In this document: one piece after another, positions 40,536-50,147 of the stretch | Numbering within the stretch: the first letter of the stretch is position 1 | Layout of the letters: every line of letters starts with the position of its first letter | Assembly (NCBI GenBank): GCA_021927905.1 | Contig: BLLK01000045.1 | Coordinates: forward strand, 3,100,001-3,164,000 | DNA from: Chaetoceros tenuissimus | Taxonomy: Eukaryota > Bacillariophyta > Thalassiosirophyceae > Chaetocerotales > Chaetocerotaceae | Reading direction: 5' to 3' | DNA length: 64,000 nt | Notes under the pieces: model-generated | The model's input: the letters and a program-made list of their open reading frames with translations, nothing else | Told to the model about the DNA's origin: nothing | Databases searched by the model: none | Translations under genes and position numbers: made by a program

Positions 40536-42047
40536 ATGCTTGAAATTCTAAAGCGATTATCTATAATCCAAGTATGTGGAGCATCGTTTTCCTTTATTGC
40601 ATCCGCCACGATTCTATTTGTATCTAGAAAATCATTCTGCTTCTTCACAGATGGAAAGCCTAGTACTAACGCAGCTTCAAGGCAGCGCGCCAACAATAGA
40701 AAAGGGAATCACCATAAAGTATGCACACCATATCGTCGCATCATTATAGGATTATCTTTTTCTGATCTTTTACAGTCAGTTGCCCTCTTGTTTGGTCCAT
40801 TGGTCCCTCCAAAGGGGACTCCTCAAAGTCCATTCGCCATTGGAAATACTGCTTCTTGTGATGTCTTTGGGAGTTTCTTTTATGCAGGAAGTCTTGCAGT
40901 GCCGTTGTACAATCTTGCACTTTCATTCTACTTTTTATGCAAAATCAAGTATAAAATGAGCAATGAATGTTTTCGTAAAAAGATGGAGAAGAAATTGCAC
41001 GGGTTTATACTGCTTTTTGTTGGAAGCTTGACCCTTACTATTGCATTATTGAAAGGTATCAATGCAATGCCTAGTGGAAGTGCCTGTCATGTTGCATCGA
41101 TCCCAGTTGGATGTAGAGATAATCCAAATATGGAATGCGTGAGGGGCTTGAAGCATGTTGAGATATTTGCAAACATTTATCTCTTTACATCCATGGTGTG
41201 CTTTGTCGCAGTTACCATTATTATGGCCATGATTTCATGGCACATTTTACGTCAGCAATCCATTACTGCGAACACACCATGTAACATCTGCATACTTTCA
41301 CGTATCTTTAAGCATGGACGCCGTGAAGATGAATCAGACCATATGTATCTGTCAAGATTATACCTCTCACAAATGTTGAAACAGGCAACGCTATACACGT
41401 TTGTATTTTTCATCACATTTCTATTCACTTGGATCTCAACGATATTCAATCTCATTGGAAAGCCGAATCCAATGTGGGTGTTGTACTTGATGTTTTGGTT
41501 CTATCCATTTGGTGGAGCATTGAATATCTTCATTTTGACCAGACCCAAGATACTTGCTCTTCGTATGCGACATCCTGAGCTAAAATGGTTTCAAGCTTTC
41601 TTGCTTGTATTAAAGGCTGGAGTAGATATTCCGGATGAAGTAAAGATATCCCAAGTCAAGTCACCAACTCCTGATACCCCTTCACCAACTCCTGATACCC
41701 CTTCTCCCTCTCCATCGAACAATGACGATCCGACCTATCTATTCTGTTGTTGGGGACTTTGTTACACATATATTATTGATGACGAACCACTTGTTCACTC
41801 CGAACTTCAGGGAGATAGAATCAGCAATGATTTGTCTAATCAAGAATCCAATGACAATGAGTCGGGACTAAGCTATAGCTCAAGAAGAGGAACAAGTTTG
41901 AGAAAACCTCAGCAACATGATGACTCCGTCCTAATGTCCATCGAAGAAGAGGGGAGAGAAGTGGAAGAGATGGCTAATCGTATTTTAAAGTGGATAGATG
42001 GTGAAGATGATGAATCCTTGGATAACTTTCTAGATGAAAACACGTGA
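40536..42047 (+). CDS. Seven-transmembrane GPCR-like receptor
   Basis: A single exon of 503 aa. Seven hydrophobic segments occur in the first ~360 residues. The first is followed by a basic loop and YRRIIIGLSFSDLLQS, as in cAMP-receptor/Git3-like GPCRs. Extracellular cysteines (ASCDVFG in helix 3; ACHVASIPVGCRDNPNMEC in loop 2) could form the conserved disulfide. Helices 6 and 7 contain FVFFITFLFTWIS and LYLMFWFYPFGGALNIFIL. The ~145-residue cytosolic tail has a short tandem (SPTPDTPSPTPDTPSPSP), an FCCWGLC cluster that may be palmitoylated, and many acidic and Ser residues. No ligand can be inferred. The architecture is firm, the subfamily is not. Confidence 0.83.
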   Translation: MLEILKRLSIIQVCGASFSFIASATILFVSRKSFCFFTDGKPSTNAASRQRANNRKGNHHKVCTPYRRIIIGLSFSDLLQSVALLFGPLVPPKGTPQSPFAIGNTASCDVFGSFFYAGSLAVPLYNLALSFYFLCKIKYKMSNECFRKKMEKKLHGFILLFVGSLTLTIALLKGINAMPSGSACHVASIPVGCRDNPNMECVRGLKHVEIFANIYLFTSMVCFVAVTIIMAMISWHILRQQSITANTPCNICILSRIFKHGRREDESDHMYLSRLYLSQMLKQATLYTFVFFITFLFTWISTIFNLIGKPNPMWVLYLMFWFYPFGGALNIFILTRPKILALRMRHPELKWFQAFLLVLKAGVDIPDEVKISQVKSPTPDTPSPTPDTPSPSPSNNDDPTYLFCCWGLCYTYIIDDEPLVHSELQGDRISNDLSNQESNDNESGLSYSSRRGTSLRKPQQHDDSVLMSIEEEGREVEEMANRILKWIDGEDDESLDNFLDENT

Positions 42048-42486
42048 AAGAATGACATGTTCGAGGTGGATTTGAAGTCAAAGCCCAATCCCTCGCACGT
42101 CATTGTTTGTGAGAATTTGTCAGAAGAAGAGTGATCTTGAAATGATGTTTGGATTTAATCTTCTAGCTCTTTTGTGAAAAGAAAAATGAACTACAAATTA
42201 ATATTTTTATAAGATTTATTAGCTTAAGGAATTATCAATGTATGAAAATGACCAAAGACTGATAAAAAAACAATTTTTATTAACATAAATAAACATCCTT
42301 GCCCATTATGAGGCTATCGAAATATCTTTCCCTTTAAATGGCTAGAAAATATGGCCATCAGCAGCCATCAAGCCATCTGCCGCTGAACAGTAGTCAGAAA
42401 AGAACAAACGAAAGAACAAATGCTTCAATCTCATTTTGAAAACATACCTCAAATGCCTATAGTTTCTGAAGAGATATTTGCTGGAC
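42048..42486. other. Intergenic spacer
   Basis: A 439-bp AT-rich region between two plus-strand genes. It contains GGCCATCAGCAGCCATCAAGCCATCTG (42351-42377, short CCATC repeats). No gene or RNA is evident. Confidence 0.35.
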
Positions 42487-43485
42487 ATGAAGTATTCAAT
42501 CTCTATTTCAACATTGATTCTCTTTTTGGCAGTTGCCTCTGCCTTTTCTCCTGGTGGAGAAGTGCCATTCTCACTTTCCTATTATCAGAAAGCAAGGGCT
42601 CAAGAGACAAGTAACTTTCTAGATGCATCTCGCTTTCATTTCCAAATACTCTTTGTAGACGATGACAACTTTCACGGTAGAATCGCAGAAGGAATACTTG
42701 CTAGACAGGCGGAATATAACGATGCACTCTTTACTTTATTTCCATCTTCGGCAACTATTGAAGGTAGTGCAGAAGCACCAAGAGATTCAGCTCCGAGTCC
42801 AATCGCTCTTGAGATATGTAATGATCTTGGCTTGTGCCCTACTAGATCGTCAGAATTAGGAACCGCATTCGATATTTCTTACATTTCAGAATATGACTTG
42901 ATTATAGCCATGAATGAATCTGTTCAGTCTTTGATATTGAGATCACTTCCTTCTGATTCTGGATATGAACCGAAATGTAGAACACTGTCTGAATTTTTAA
43001 GTACTGACTTTTGCGGTATTCAGAGTCAAGGCGATGTCACTGAAGCTTTACTCAAAGATATGTTTGAAGTAGATCTATGGCAGCGTGTAGAACCATTTTA
43101 TGATTTGGTCAAGGATTCAAGTAGTACTATATTTTCACAACCAATGGATGCAAACGATATTTATCAGCCAAGTTTTGTTCTATCTGATACTGGCTCTGCA
43201 GTTCCAAATACAAATGGATGGCCACAGGTGCAAGCTGGAATGTTGGTTGCATGTACGGGCATCGTCAAGTTTTGTCTAGATACCATGGATGCTCAATTTG
43301 ATGCATCACTTGATAATTTGCTGCAAAAGAATTTTTATAAGCCTGACCATTTGGACTTTACAGTTGAACAAGCGGATGACCAATTGCGCAAGAGTTCCTT
43401 TTCTATTACAGGATATTTTTCACCAAAGCAGCGCCACGATCGTATCAAGAAACATTTTGATTCCCTGCGTGAAAAGTTTGAATGA
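42487..43485 (+). CDS. Plastid-targeted low-molecular-weight phosphatase-like protein lacking the catalytic loop
   Basis: A single exon of 332 aa starting at the ATG at 42487. A signal peptide ends VASAFSPGG, the ASAF-type border of diatom plastid pre-sequences, followed by a short transit region. Residues ~55-155 follow the low-molecular-weight tyrosine phosphatase fold: ILFVDDDNFHGRIAEGIL, then EICNDLGLCPTRSSELG, then YDLIIAMNESV. The usual catalytic loop (C-x-G-N-x-C-R-S) is here D-D-D-N-F-H-G-R, so both the nucleophilic Cys and the phosphate-binding Arg are gone. It is thus a likely pseudoenzyme, perhaps binding a partner in the plastid. The C-terminal ~130 residues are unassigned. It converges on the sulfotransferase-like gene. 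Confidence 0.75.
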   Translation: MKYSISISTLILFLAVASAFSPGGEVPFSLSYYQKARAQETSNFLDASRFHFQILFVDDDNFHGRIAEGILARQAEYNDALFTLFPSSATIEGSAEAPRDSAPSPIALEICNDLGLCPTRSSELGTAFDISYISEYDLIIAMNESVQSLILRSLPSDSGYEPKCRTLSEFLSTDFCGIQSQGDVTEALLKDMFEVDLWQRVEPFYDLVKDSSSTIFSQPMDANDIYQPSFVLSDTGSAVPNTNGWPQVQAGMLVACTGIVKFCLDTMDAQFDASLDNLLQKNFYKPDHLDFTVEQADDQLRKSSFSITGYFSPKQRHDRIKKHFDSLREKFE

Positions 43486-43548
43486 AAGTGATGTTCTTTT
43501 TCTACTCGAGAAGCACTTTTCTATAGTATACCAATAGTATCTTTGTAA

Positions 43549-43710
43549 CATAGTAATTCATTTGTCAAATGAACTCCAACCAAGTAACTTCACCAGGGAC
43601 GACGAAAGGTCCACTGTCTCTTTTCCGAATCTATACCATAGTAATTTCATACATCAAATTACTTTCACCAAGGATGACGAAAGTTCCACTGTCTCTTTTC
43701 CGAATCTATA
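43549..43710. repeat. Tandem duplication of the 3' end of the sulfotransferase-like gene
   Basis: Copy 1 (43549-43635) and copy 2 (43637-43710) share CATAGTAATT, TTTCACCA and a near-identical run GACGAAAG..CCACTGTCTCTTTTCCGAATCTATA. Copy 2 contains the real stop and last codons (RQWNFRHPW). Copy 1 is an extra 3' end past the stop that would encode RQWTFRRPW. Confidence 0.8.
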
Positions 43711-44873
43711 CTTGCAATGAAAGCTTCTTGTTGACGATATAAATCTTTGGCAAACTCATATAGTTTCATATCAATGCTATTGCGAGATGCAAGTACTTTC
43801 CATTCTTTGGATTCAAAACTGTACTTTTCATGACGATTGGCATTTGTCCTAAACTTTGTGTGATTGGAAAGACATTGCCTTCCATCAGTTTGCTTCAAAC
43901 GATGTAATCCAAAATAGGTATCAAATCTCTCCATACTTTCTTCAAAGGAATCAGTAAGACCAATCAATGCCTTTTGGGAAAGTATATCTTTTGCAAGTTG
44001 CAGATCGTCATCAGTCAAGGGTCCTTTCAACTTTTGAGCCAAATATCTCGTGATCCAATTATCAATTCGTACATTCTGATCTTCATCCTCCAATGTTGCA
44101 TATTCCAATAGAGTCATGTTTTGAAAATCTTCTCTATATGTTCTCTCCCAGTGTGCAAATTGTAAATAATGAAATAGACTAATTGCAGTTTCCACGGGAT
44201 CTCTCATTAAAACGAATAAACGGCCACGATGTTGTTCTGTCAGCAAAGTGCACACTTCATGAAAGCGAGATGAAATAATGACATCAACCATATCTTTTTC
44301 AACAATTCCTATAGATTTTGCCCTTGCTATTCCTACGACAGTGCTAGTATCAGTATTCAGCACATGATTTATATATTCATTGATGGATTCTTTTGAATTC
44401 TGAGAAGCTCTTGTAAGATGAAAGCAATCGGTCATGATATTCTTTGTAGAAGTTCCATAGGCTTTTGGAATATGAAAATAAACTATAGCATCTGTACTAG
44501 AAATGTCTTGTGTAAAATTTTGCAGTAGATTCAAAGGATAATTCTGTAAGGAAGGAATGTATTCTTTCAATTGTTCTTTGGAATGATCCATTACTGCATC
44601 GTCTTCGGTCGATGACATATATTTGATAACATCTTCATTAGGTATCCATCCATTATCAAGTTTGCTTGTAATCGTTGCATTTTTCCTAGAATGATGAAAG
44701 TCCATATCCCGTTCTCTTCTAGCTGTGAGTGAAAAGAAGGTAACTATGAATATAATCACGAGGCCATGACCGCATCGTTTGAAGATTCCAGATAAAGCAT
44801 TTTCAGATCTATGCAAAGGATACTTTTGAAATGGTTTGTGTCGATTTACGAACTTTCTTGCTCGCACCATCAT
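43665..44873 (-). CDS. Type II membrane sulfotransferase-like protein
   Basis: A single exon of 402 aa. A basic cytosolic tail and a membrane anchor at about residues 35-50 (GLVIIFIVTFFSL) place the catalytic domain in the Golgi lumen. The PAPS 5'-phosphosulfate loop is YFHIPKAYGTSTKNI (family form HIPKTGGTS). The 3'-phosphate site is LFVLMRDPVETAISLFHYL, including Arg-Asp-Pro. Later blocks (NWITRYLAQKL, ALIGLTDSFEESMERF) match the Sulfotransfer_2-like layout. It probably transfers sulfate to a glycan or protein. It is unrelated in detail to the frameshifted gene at 4566-5883 but shares the fold and topology. Confidence 0.85.
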   Translation of the reverse strand: MMVRARKFVNRHKPFQKYPLHRSENALSGIFKRCGHGLVIIFIVTFFSLTARRERDMDFHHSRKNATITSKLDNGWIPNEDVIKYMSSTEDDAVMDHSKEQLKEYIPSLQNYPLNLLQNFTQDISSTDAIVYFHIPKAYGTSTKNIMTDCFHLTRASQNSKESINEYINHVLNTDTSTVVGIARAKSIGIVEKDMVDVIISSRFHEVCTLLTEQHRGRLFVLMRDPVETAISLFHYLQFAHWERTYREDFQNMTLLEYATLEDEDQNVRIDNWITRYLAQKLKGPLTDDDLQLAKDILSQKALIGLTDSFEESMERFDTYFGLHRLKQTDGRQCLSNHTKFRTNANRHEKYSFESKEWKVLASRNSIDMKLYEFAKDLYRQQEAFIASIDSEKRQWNFRHPW

Positions 44874-45299
44874 TAGTGATTGTATAATGAATTACTGAAG
44901 CTATGTACCACGAGAGACTGCATAGATGCCACACATTAAACTCGTGCTGGATCAAAGAAAAATGAACCTTATGACCCATGACGGAGGATGACGAGTGATG
45001 TCATTGACACTGTAATAGTTCTATAAGTACCTTATTGGTGTATAAATGTATCGTAAAGTAATAGGTATTGGTATGGTGACGTGGTTCTGACGTCGAGAAA
45101 AAAGTGCGCACTTTTTGATCTCTCTCTGTGGATCGCAGCCAAAATAACAAAATAACACATCACTCAATTTCAGATCTATTTCGATGCATCTCATATTACC
45201 AAGCATAATTCGATCTTGAGTGTTCACTAGGCAACACTGCAAAGAGAAAAAGATATCTTGAATCTATCTACATTCAAAAATTCTTTTTAGTGTCGTAGG
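44874..45299. other. Divergent intergenic region
   Basis: A 426-bp gap between two divergent starts. It contains the paired TGACGT elements listed separately and a GTGCGCAC palindrome (45105-45112). No gene is evident. Confidence 0.4.
45077..45093 (+). promoter_or_regulatory. Paired TGACGT (CRE/bZIP-type) elements
   Basis: TGACGTGG at 45077-45084 and TGACGTCG at 45088-45095 are spaced 11 nt start to start, about 210 nt upstream of the ATG at 45300. TGACGT cores are known as CO2/cAMP-response elements in the Phaeodactylum beta-carbonic anhydrase promoter. That they work here is inferred from sequence and from the plastid targeting of the downstream gene. Confidence 0.4.
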
Positions 45300-48200
45300 A
45301 TGAGATTTTCAACTTTGACCGTACTTGCTCTCGTTACTTCGAGAGCAGAAGCTTTCTCCCCAATGAATGTCAATCGGATGGGAAGTTCGAGGAATACAAT
45401 GTTTCCAAAAACGGTAGTAAACATGGCGAGTGAATATAACTTTGAAGACAATTCGTCGGGACTTCCGAAAAAGAAAATGACCGCAAAGGAAGAATTGCTA
45501 GAGGAGATTGAAAGGGGTGTAAAGGAAGCAGAAGAAAAACGTTTGCAACTTGAAGCCGAACTTGCTGCTGCTGAAGCTAGAAGAGCGAGACTTTTAGAAG
45601 AAGCTGAGAGGGCTGCAGCTATTCCTGATCCACCAGTAGTTGAACCGCGAAAGTTGCCAGAGATTGATATGGGAGTTGTAGGGGGAGCAGCTGGAATTAT
45701 TGCAGGTGGTATTGCTGTGACAGTTGGGGCTAGAACTGCTCTTGAAGCTCGTAGTGTAAAGCAAGAGGAAGAGGAGAAAAAGAGAGAAATTGCAAAGCTT
45801 GCTGCTGAACAGGATGCTTTGAATAGAGTAGCACATGAGGAAAAGAAGAAGAAGAAAGATCAATCTGAAAAGGCTGCTGAGACTGCTAAAAAAGTGGTGA
45901 GTATATTTATACATATTTTGAAGTGTTCGTACAAAAGATATGCTTGTTGTTCTCATTCTCACGCTCATATTCAAACTTATCCCTAAAGGCTCCAATCGTA
46001 GGTGGAGTTGCAGCAACAGGAGCAGCTGCCTTTATTGCATTGAATGCTGCTCAGCCTGGGTCTCCGTCATTTAATTTAAACAAAGGAAGTAGTAATGTGG
46101 CACAGACTGAAAAGACAGAAATGCCAAGTCCGATGGAAGTGCCAATGACTGCTATTGAAAGAAAGAGATATGAAAAGGAACTAGCAAAAATGAAGGCAGC
46201 TGGACAAAAAGAGCAAGCAGTAGAAATCCCATCTGACTTTCAAGCGCCAATGACTTCTATAGAAAGAAAGAGAATGGAAAAGGCAATGGCAGAAGCTGCA
46301 AAAAAGAAGGCTGCAGAAAATCCATCTGCGGAGAATGGAGCTCCTGCTGTACAATCTGATTTCCAAGCACCAATGACTTCTGTAGAAAGAAAGAGAATGG
46401 AAAAGGCAAAGGCAGCGGCAGAAGCTGCGAAGAAAGCAGCTGAAGGTGCAGCACCTGAGACTGCAGCACCAGTTGTTGAAGCAGCACCACAATCTGCAGC
46501 ACCAGCTGTACCAGCTACACCACCACCACCTTCTATACCAGAACCTACTGTTGTAACGCCGCCGCCATCGGAAGAAGTAGCTCCGCCTGAAAATGCACAA
46601 ATGCTCCCACCAGGTACAATTGCAAAACAGAAACAAGCTCCAATGACCTCCATCGAAAGAAAGAGAATGGAAGCAAAATTGAAGGCACAAGGCAAATTAC
46701 CAGCAACTACTAGTACTACTACCACCACAACTACATCTTCGTCGACAATTGAGCAATCACAAGCTGAAGCAGAAGCAAAGGCTGCAGAAGAAGCGAGAAT
46801 AAAGGCAGAACAAGAAGCTAAATTGAAAGCAGAGCAAGAAGCACAGGCTAAGGCTGCAGAGGAGGCTAGATTAAAGGCTGAAGCAGAAGCAAAGGCTGCT
46901 GAAGAGGCGAAACTGAAAGCAGAACAAGAAGCTAAATTGAAGGAGGAACAAGAGGCCAAGGCAAAGGCAGCAGAAGAGGCGAAATTGAAGGAAGAGCAGG
47001 AGGCTAAACTGAAAGCAAAGGCTGCAGAAGAAGCTAGATTAAAGGCAGAACAAGAAGCCCAGGCTAAGGCAGCAGAAGAGGCGAGATTGAAGGCAGAGTT
47101 GGAGGCTAAGCAAAAAGCGGAGTTGGAAGCAAAGCTTAGAGCTGAACAGGAGGCAAAAGTACGAGCTGAATTGGAAGCAAAATTAAAGGCTGAACAGGAG
47201 GCAAAAGTACGAGCTGAATTGGAAGCAAAATTAAAAGCTGAATTGGATGCAAAGCTAAAGGCTGATCAAGAGGCAAAGGCTGCGGAAGAGGCGAAATTAA
47301 AGGCTGAATACGAAGCAAAAGTTGCAGAACAAGCAAAATTAAAGGCTGATGAAGAGGCCAAATTAAAGGCTCAACTCGAAGCAAAGGCTGCACAAGAAAG
47401 AGCAGAAGCAGAGGCGAAAGTAAAGGCAGCGGCTGATGCTCGTGCGAAGGCAGAAGCAGAGGCAAAGGCAGCACATGAATTGGCGGATGCTGCTGCGAGA
47501 GCAAAGGCAGAGACTGAAGCTCGTTTGCAAGCAGAAGCTGAGGCAAAAGCAAAGGCAGAATTAGAGTTGAAGCAAGCAATTGAGAAAGCAGCAGCTGAAG
47601 CTAAGGCAAAGGCAGATGCTGAAGCAAGAGTAAAGGCAGAGGCAGAAGCAAGAGCTCAAGCAGAAGCTGAAGCAAAAGCAGCTGCTTTAAGGTTGAAAGA
47701 ATATGAAGAAGCAAAGAGAAGAGCAGACGCAGAGGCTGCAGCTGCAAAGGAAGCAATGGTAAAACAAATGGCTGAAGAAAAGGCTAGAATTGAAAGAGAG
47801 GTTGAGGCAGCAGCTGCTGCAGAAGCTGCGAAACAAGCAGCAGCCAGTCAAGTATCAACCCCGGCTTCAACTGTAATGGACGATTCGATTGCGACACAAG
47901 TAGGAATTGGTGTCACTCTAGCAGCTGGTGTAGTCGTTGCGGCTGCAGCAGCAAATCTTGACGATACTCCTGAAGCTAAAATGCCACCATCTCCAACGAC
48001 ACCATCGATTTCGTCCCCTGCACCAGCACCTCCTGCACCAACTCCTGTATCATCACCTGCACCAGCTTCTGCAACACCAGTACCACCACCAGCACCTCAA
48101 GCACCTGCTCCTTCACCACAGCCACAAATGGGATTTGCAGTTCCAGAACCAAAATCTAGATCGGCATCTCCTTCACAAAGTTATCTTTTGTCACTTCAAG

Positions 48201-48310
48201 CCAAAGAAAAGGCTGTAGAATTAAAGGTAGAAGCACTAGTAGAAAATGCAGCTGAACTTGCCGCTGAAAAAGAGGCAGAACAAGCAGCTGAAGAAGGGTT
48301 TGAATTATAA
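45300..48310 (+). CDS. Plastid-targeted Ala/Lys/Glu-rich coiled-coil membrane protein
   Basis: Exon 1 is 45300-45896, exon 2 45989-48310, with a 92-nt phase-0 intron, GTGAGT..CTAAAG; 972 aa. A signal peptide ends AEAFSP, a diatom plastid border motif. Three Gly/Ala-rich hydrophobic segments (VVGGAAGIIAGGIAVTVGA ~123-143; IVGGVAATGAAAFIALNAA ~202-220; VGIGVTLAAGVVVAAAA near 850) could span or dip into a membrane. Four copies of a motif (A/V)PMT(S/A)(I/V)ERKR(M/Y)E lie at about residues 250, 286, 327 and 413. From ~440 to ~830 almost every residue is A, K, E, Q, L or R in a KAEQEAKLKA-type repeat, a very long single helix or coiled coil. A Pro/Ala-rich stretch and an acidic helix end it. Function unknown; a plastid-membrane scaffold is a reasonable guess. 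Confidence 0.85.
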
Positions 48311-48758
48311 AACATTGAAAGATAACTGATTGCAATCATTGATTTTTCTTTCTAAAGATTATAGGACAATGAAGGTCATTTGTGAGAAAGGTTTTATAAA
48401 TATTTTACATAAGCTATTCTTTGATTTACATATATATATATATATGTATAAATTCATACTTTCCAATATTCAAAAACATGATGGTGAGATTTATTCATCT
48501 ATTTACGATGAAACGATAAATAAAAGAGAAAAATTGTCGAAGAAGGAACAATAATGACGTCATAGTAGATTCTCTTTCACTGTCATTGGAAATTCTCACA
48601 GAATCACCCTGGATTGCAAATTTCCCTTTTTGCCTACAAGACGAGTGTATTTTCTTGAAACCCTTACTTTTCAATAGAAATATAGAAAAGATAAAGGATA
48701 CTTCTTTTCATTGGTACTGTCTCACCATAATTTTGTTGAGCCATATATATCACAAATC
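48311..48758. other. Intergenic spacer with a TA microsatellite
   Basis: A 448-bp gap containing (TA)n at 48428-48446 (CATATATATATATATATGTA) and a CRE palindrome at 48555-48562. Plausible-looking short frames here begin with TTG or lack any domain and are left out. Confidence 0.4.
48555..48562. promoter_or_regulatory. CRE palindrome TGACGTCA
   Basis: A perfect 8-bp TGACGTCA, the classic bZIP/CREB site, lies 197 nt upstream of the ATG at 48759. Chance occurrence cannot be excluded. Confidence 0.35.
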
Positions 48759-50099
48759 ATGTCACCCATCTCGAGTCTATCTGGAGCGATATCTTCTATT
48801 CAATGGCCATTGATGCCATCGATGCCAATGTATTATGAACCGTTGTCAAGTTTACAAACATTACGTCAGCCAGCTTCCATCCCATCTTCAGTCCAACCTA
48901 TACTACAACAAGGTATCTCAGAATCCCTTACAGAACTTGCAAATGTTCCATCGGACAAAGATGAGAATACAAGACGTCATCTATCATCGATAGCATTAGC
49001 ACTTGTATTTCTAGGCAATGGTTTACCAGATGAAGCACATGATATCATAACTCCCCTATCATGGAATGAAGATACTTATTTCGGTGGGTATACACTCATG
49101 AATCAGAATTTAGATCCGACAGTGATTGCACTGGCTTCGTATACGCATGCACTTGTTCATCGACGGGAAGGGTTTGCACAGGGTGAATTTGGTATGATGG
49201 GCTATCAGAATGCAAATTATTGGGCGAATGCTGCTAATGCTAGGAATGTGAATGATGTTTTACCTTTAAAAGATATTGGAAAAAGAATTATGAATTTGAG
49301 TAAAGAATTTGGATCGGAATCTATTGCTTGGTGTGAAGCCAATAATGTTGTTTCGAATTTCGATGTGACACTGTTGCACCGTCTTATGGCGGATGCTTGT
49401 CGTGATGAAAATATGTCTGGAGAAATGAAGGAGTTTGCACAGAACGCATGTGAAGTGGAACTCAAAACTTTGATTGATTTCTGTTTTACTGAAATGGGAT
49501 ATGAATCTATGCTAGCTCAAAATTCAGTAGAAATAATTGGAATAGGTACAGTTCGTAATGAAGCATCAGCTGTAGAGATTAGGATAGATGCAGATCTTGC
49601 ACAAGCAGTTGCCAATAAGGTATCATCTGCACATATAGGAGCATTCCAATCAAGCAAATGTGTAACTTTGCGAAATGTTATGCAGAAAAGGAGTGATAAT
49701 TCTATGAATGAGGCTCTTGCTGCAGCAGCTGGAGCAGCGTGTAGGCTATTGGGCGTTGCTTCTGTAAAACTGAATGCTGTAGGTACAAGCAAAGAAGTAC
49801 TGCATATTATTTTGCCATGGAACGAAGAAGAAAATGCTCTCGAGGCAATGGAGGGTATATCTTCTACGGAGGCTAAAGCTTTTTATGGTGGAGGTGATCT
49901 TTCGCAAGGAGATGCATTTGCGTTCATTTGTACGAAGGAGAACAACAGCGGAAGCAATGATTGCTTATTTTATTTCGTTCCATGCGATCCATCTGATGGT
50001 GATGCGATCTTTGTAGATCGCTTCTTTGGAAAGAGAGGTGATACACCGACATCTGTCCTACAATGGTCAAAAGGAACTATACACAAAAAAAGTTACTAA
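48759..50099 (+). CDS. Hypothetical protein
   Basis: A single exon. The frame is open from 48711 but the first ATG is 48759, giving 446 aa. The N-terminus is Ser/Pro/Met-rich. Residues ~70-150 include ALALVFLGNGLPDEAHDIITPLSW and VIALASYTHALVHRREG..GEFGMMGYQNANYW, helical and conserved-looking. The C-terminal half has IIGIGTVRNEASAVEIRIDADL and an Ala-rich helix (NEALAAAAGAACRLLG). I do not recognise a domain. There is no clear signal peptide or membrane segment. The gene converges on the APH-type kinase with 48 bp between stops. Confidence 0.78.
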   Translation: MSPISSLSGAISSIQWPLMPSMPMYYEPLSSLQTLRQPASIPSSVQPILQQGISESLTELANVPSDKDENTRRHLSSIALALVFLGNGLPDEAHDIITPLSWNEDTYFGGYTLMNQNLDPTVIALASYTHALVHRREGFAQGEFGMMGYQNANYWANAANARNVNDVLPLKDIGKRIMNLSKEFGSESIAWCEANNVVSNFDVTLLHRLMADACRDENMSGEMKEFAQNACEVELKTLIDFCFTEMGYESMLAQNSVEIIGIGTVRNEASAVEIRIDADLAQAVANKVSSAHIGAFQSSKCVTLRNVMQKRSDNSMNEALAAAAGAACRLLGVASVKLNAVGTSKEVLHIILPWNEEENALEAMEGISSTEAKAFYGGGDLSQGDAFAFICTKENNSGSNDCLFYFVPCDPSDGDAIFVDRFFGKRGDTPTSVLQWSKGTIHKKSY

Positions 50100-50147
50100 T
50101 GATAAGAAAAGCTTTCTTCATGCATACATAACATTTCCATTTCATGC

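Noticed and set aside
46240-46959. Long antisense frames opposite the coiled-coil gene (also 47136-47579)
   Set aside because: They mirror the biased A/K/E codons of the sense strand and give low-complexity Ala/Ser/Cys or Leu/Gln products.
48330-48813. Short frames in the 48.3-48.8 kb gap as small genes
   Set aside because: No domain, AT-repeat content, and overlap with the start of the gene at 48759.
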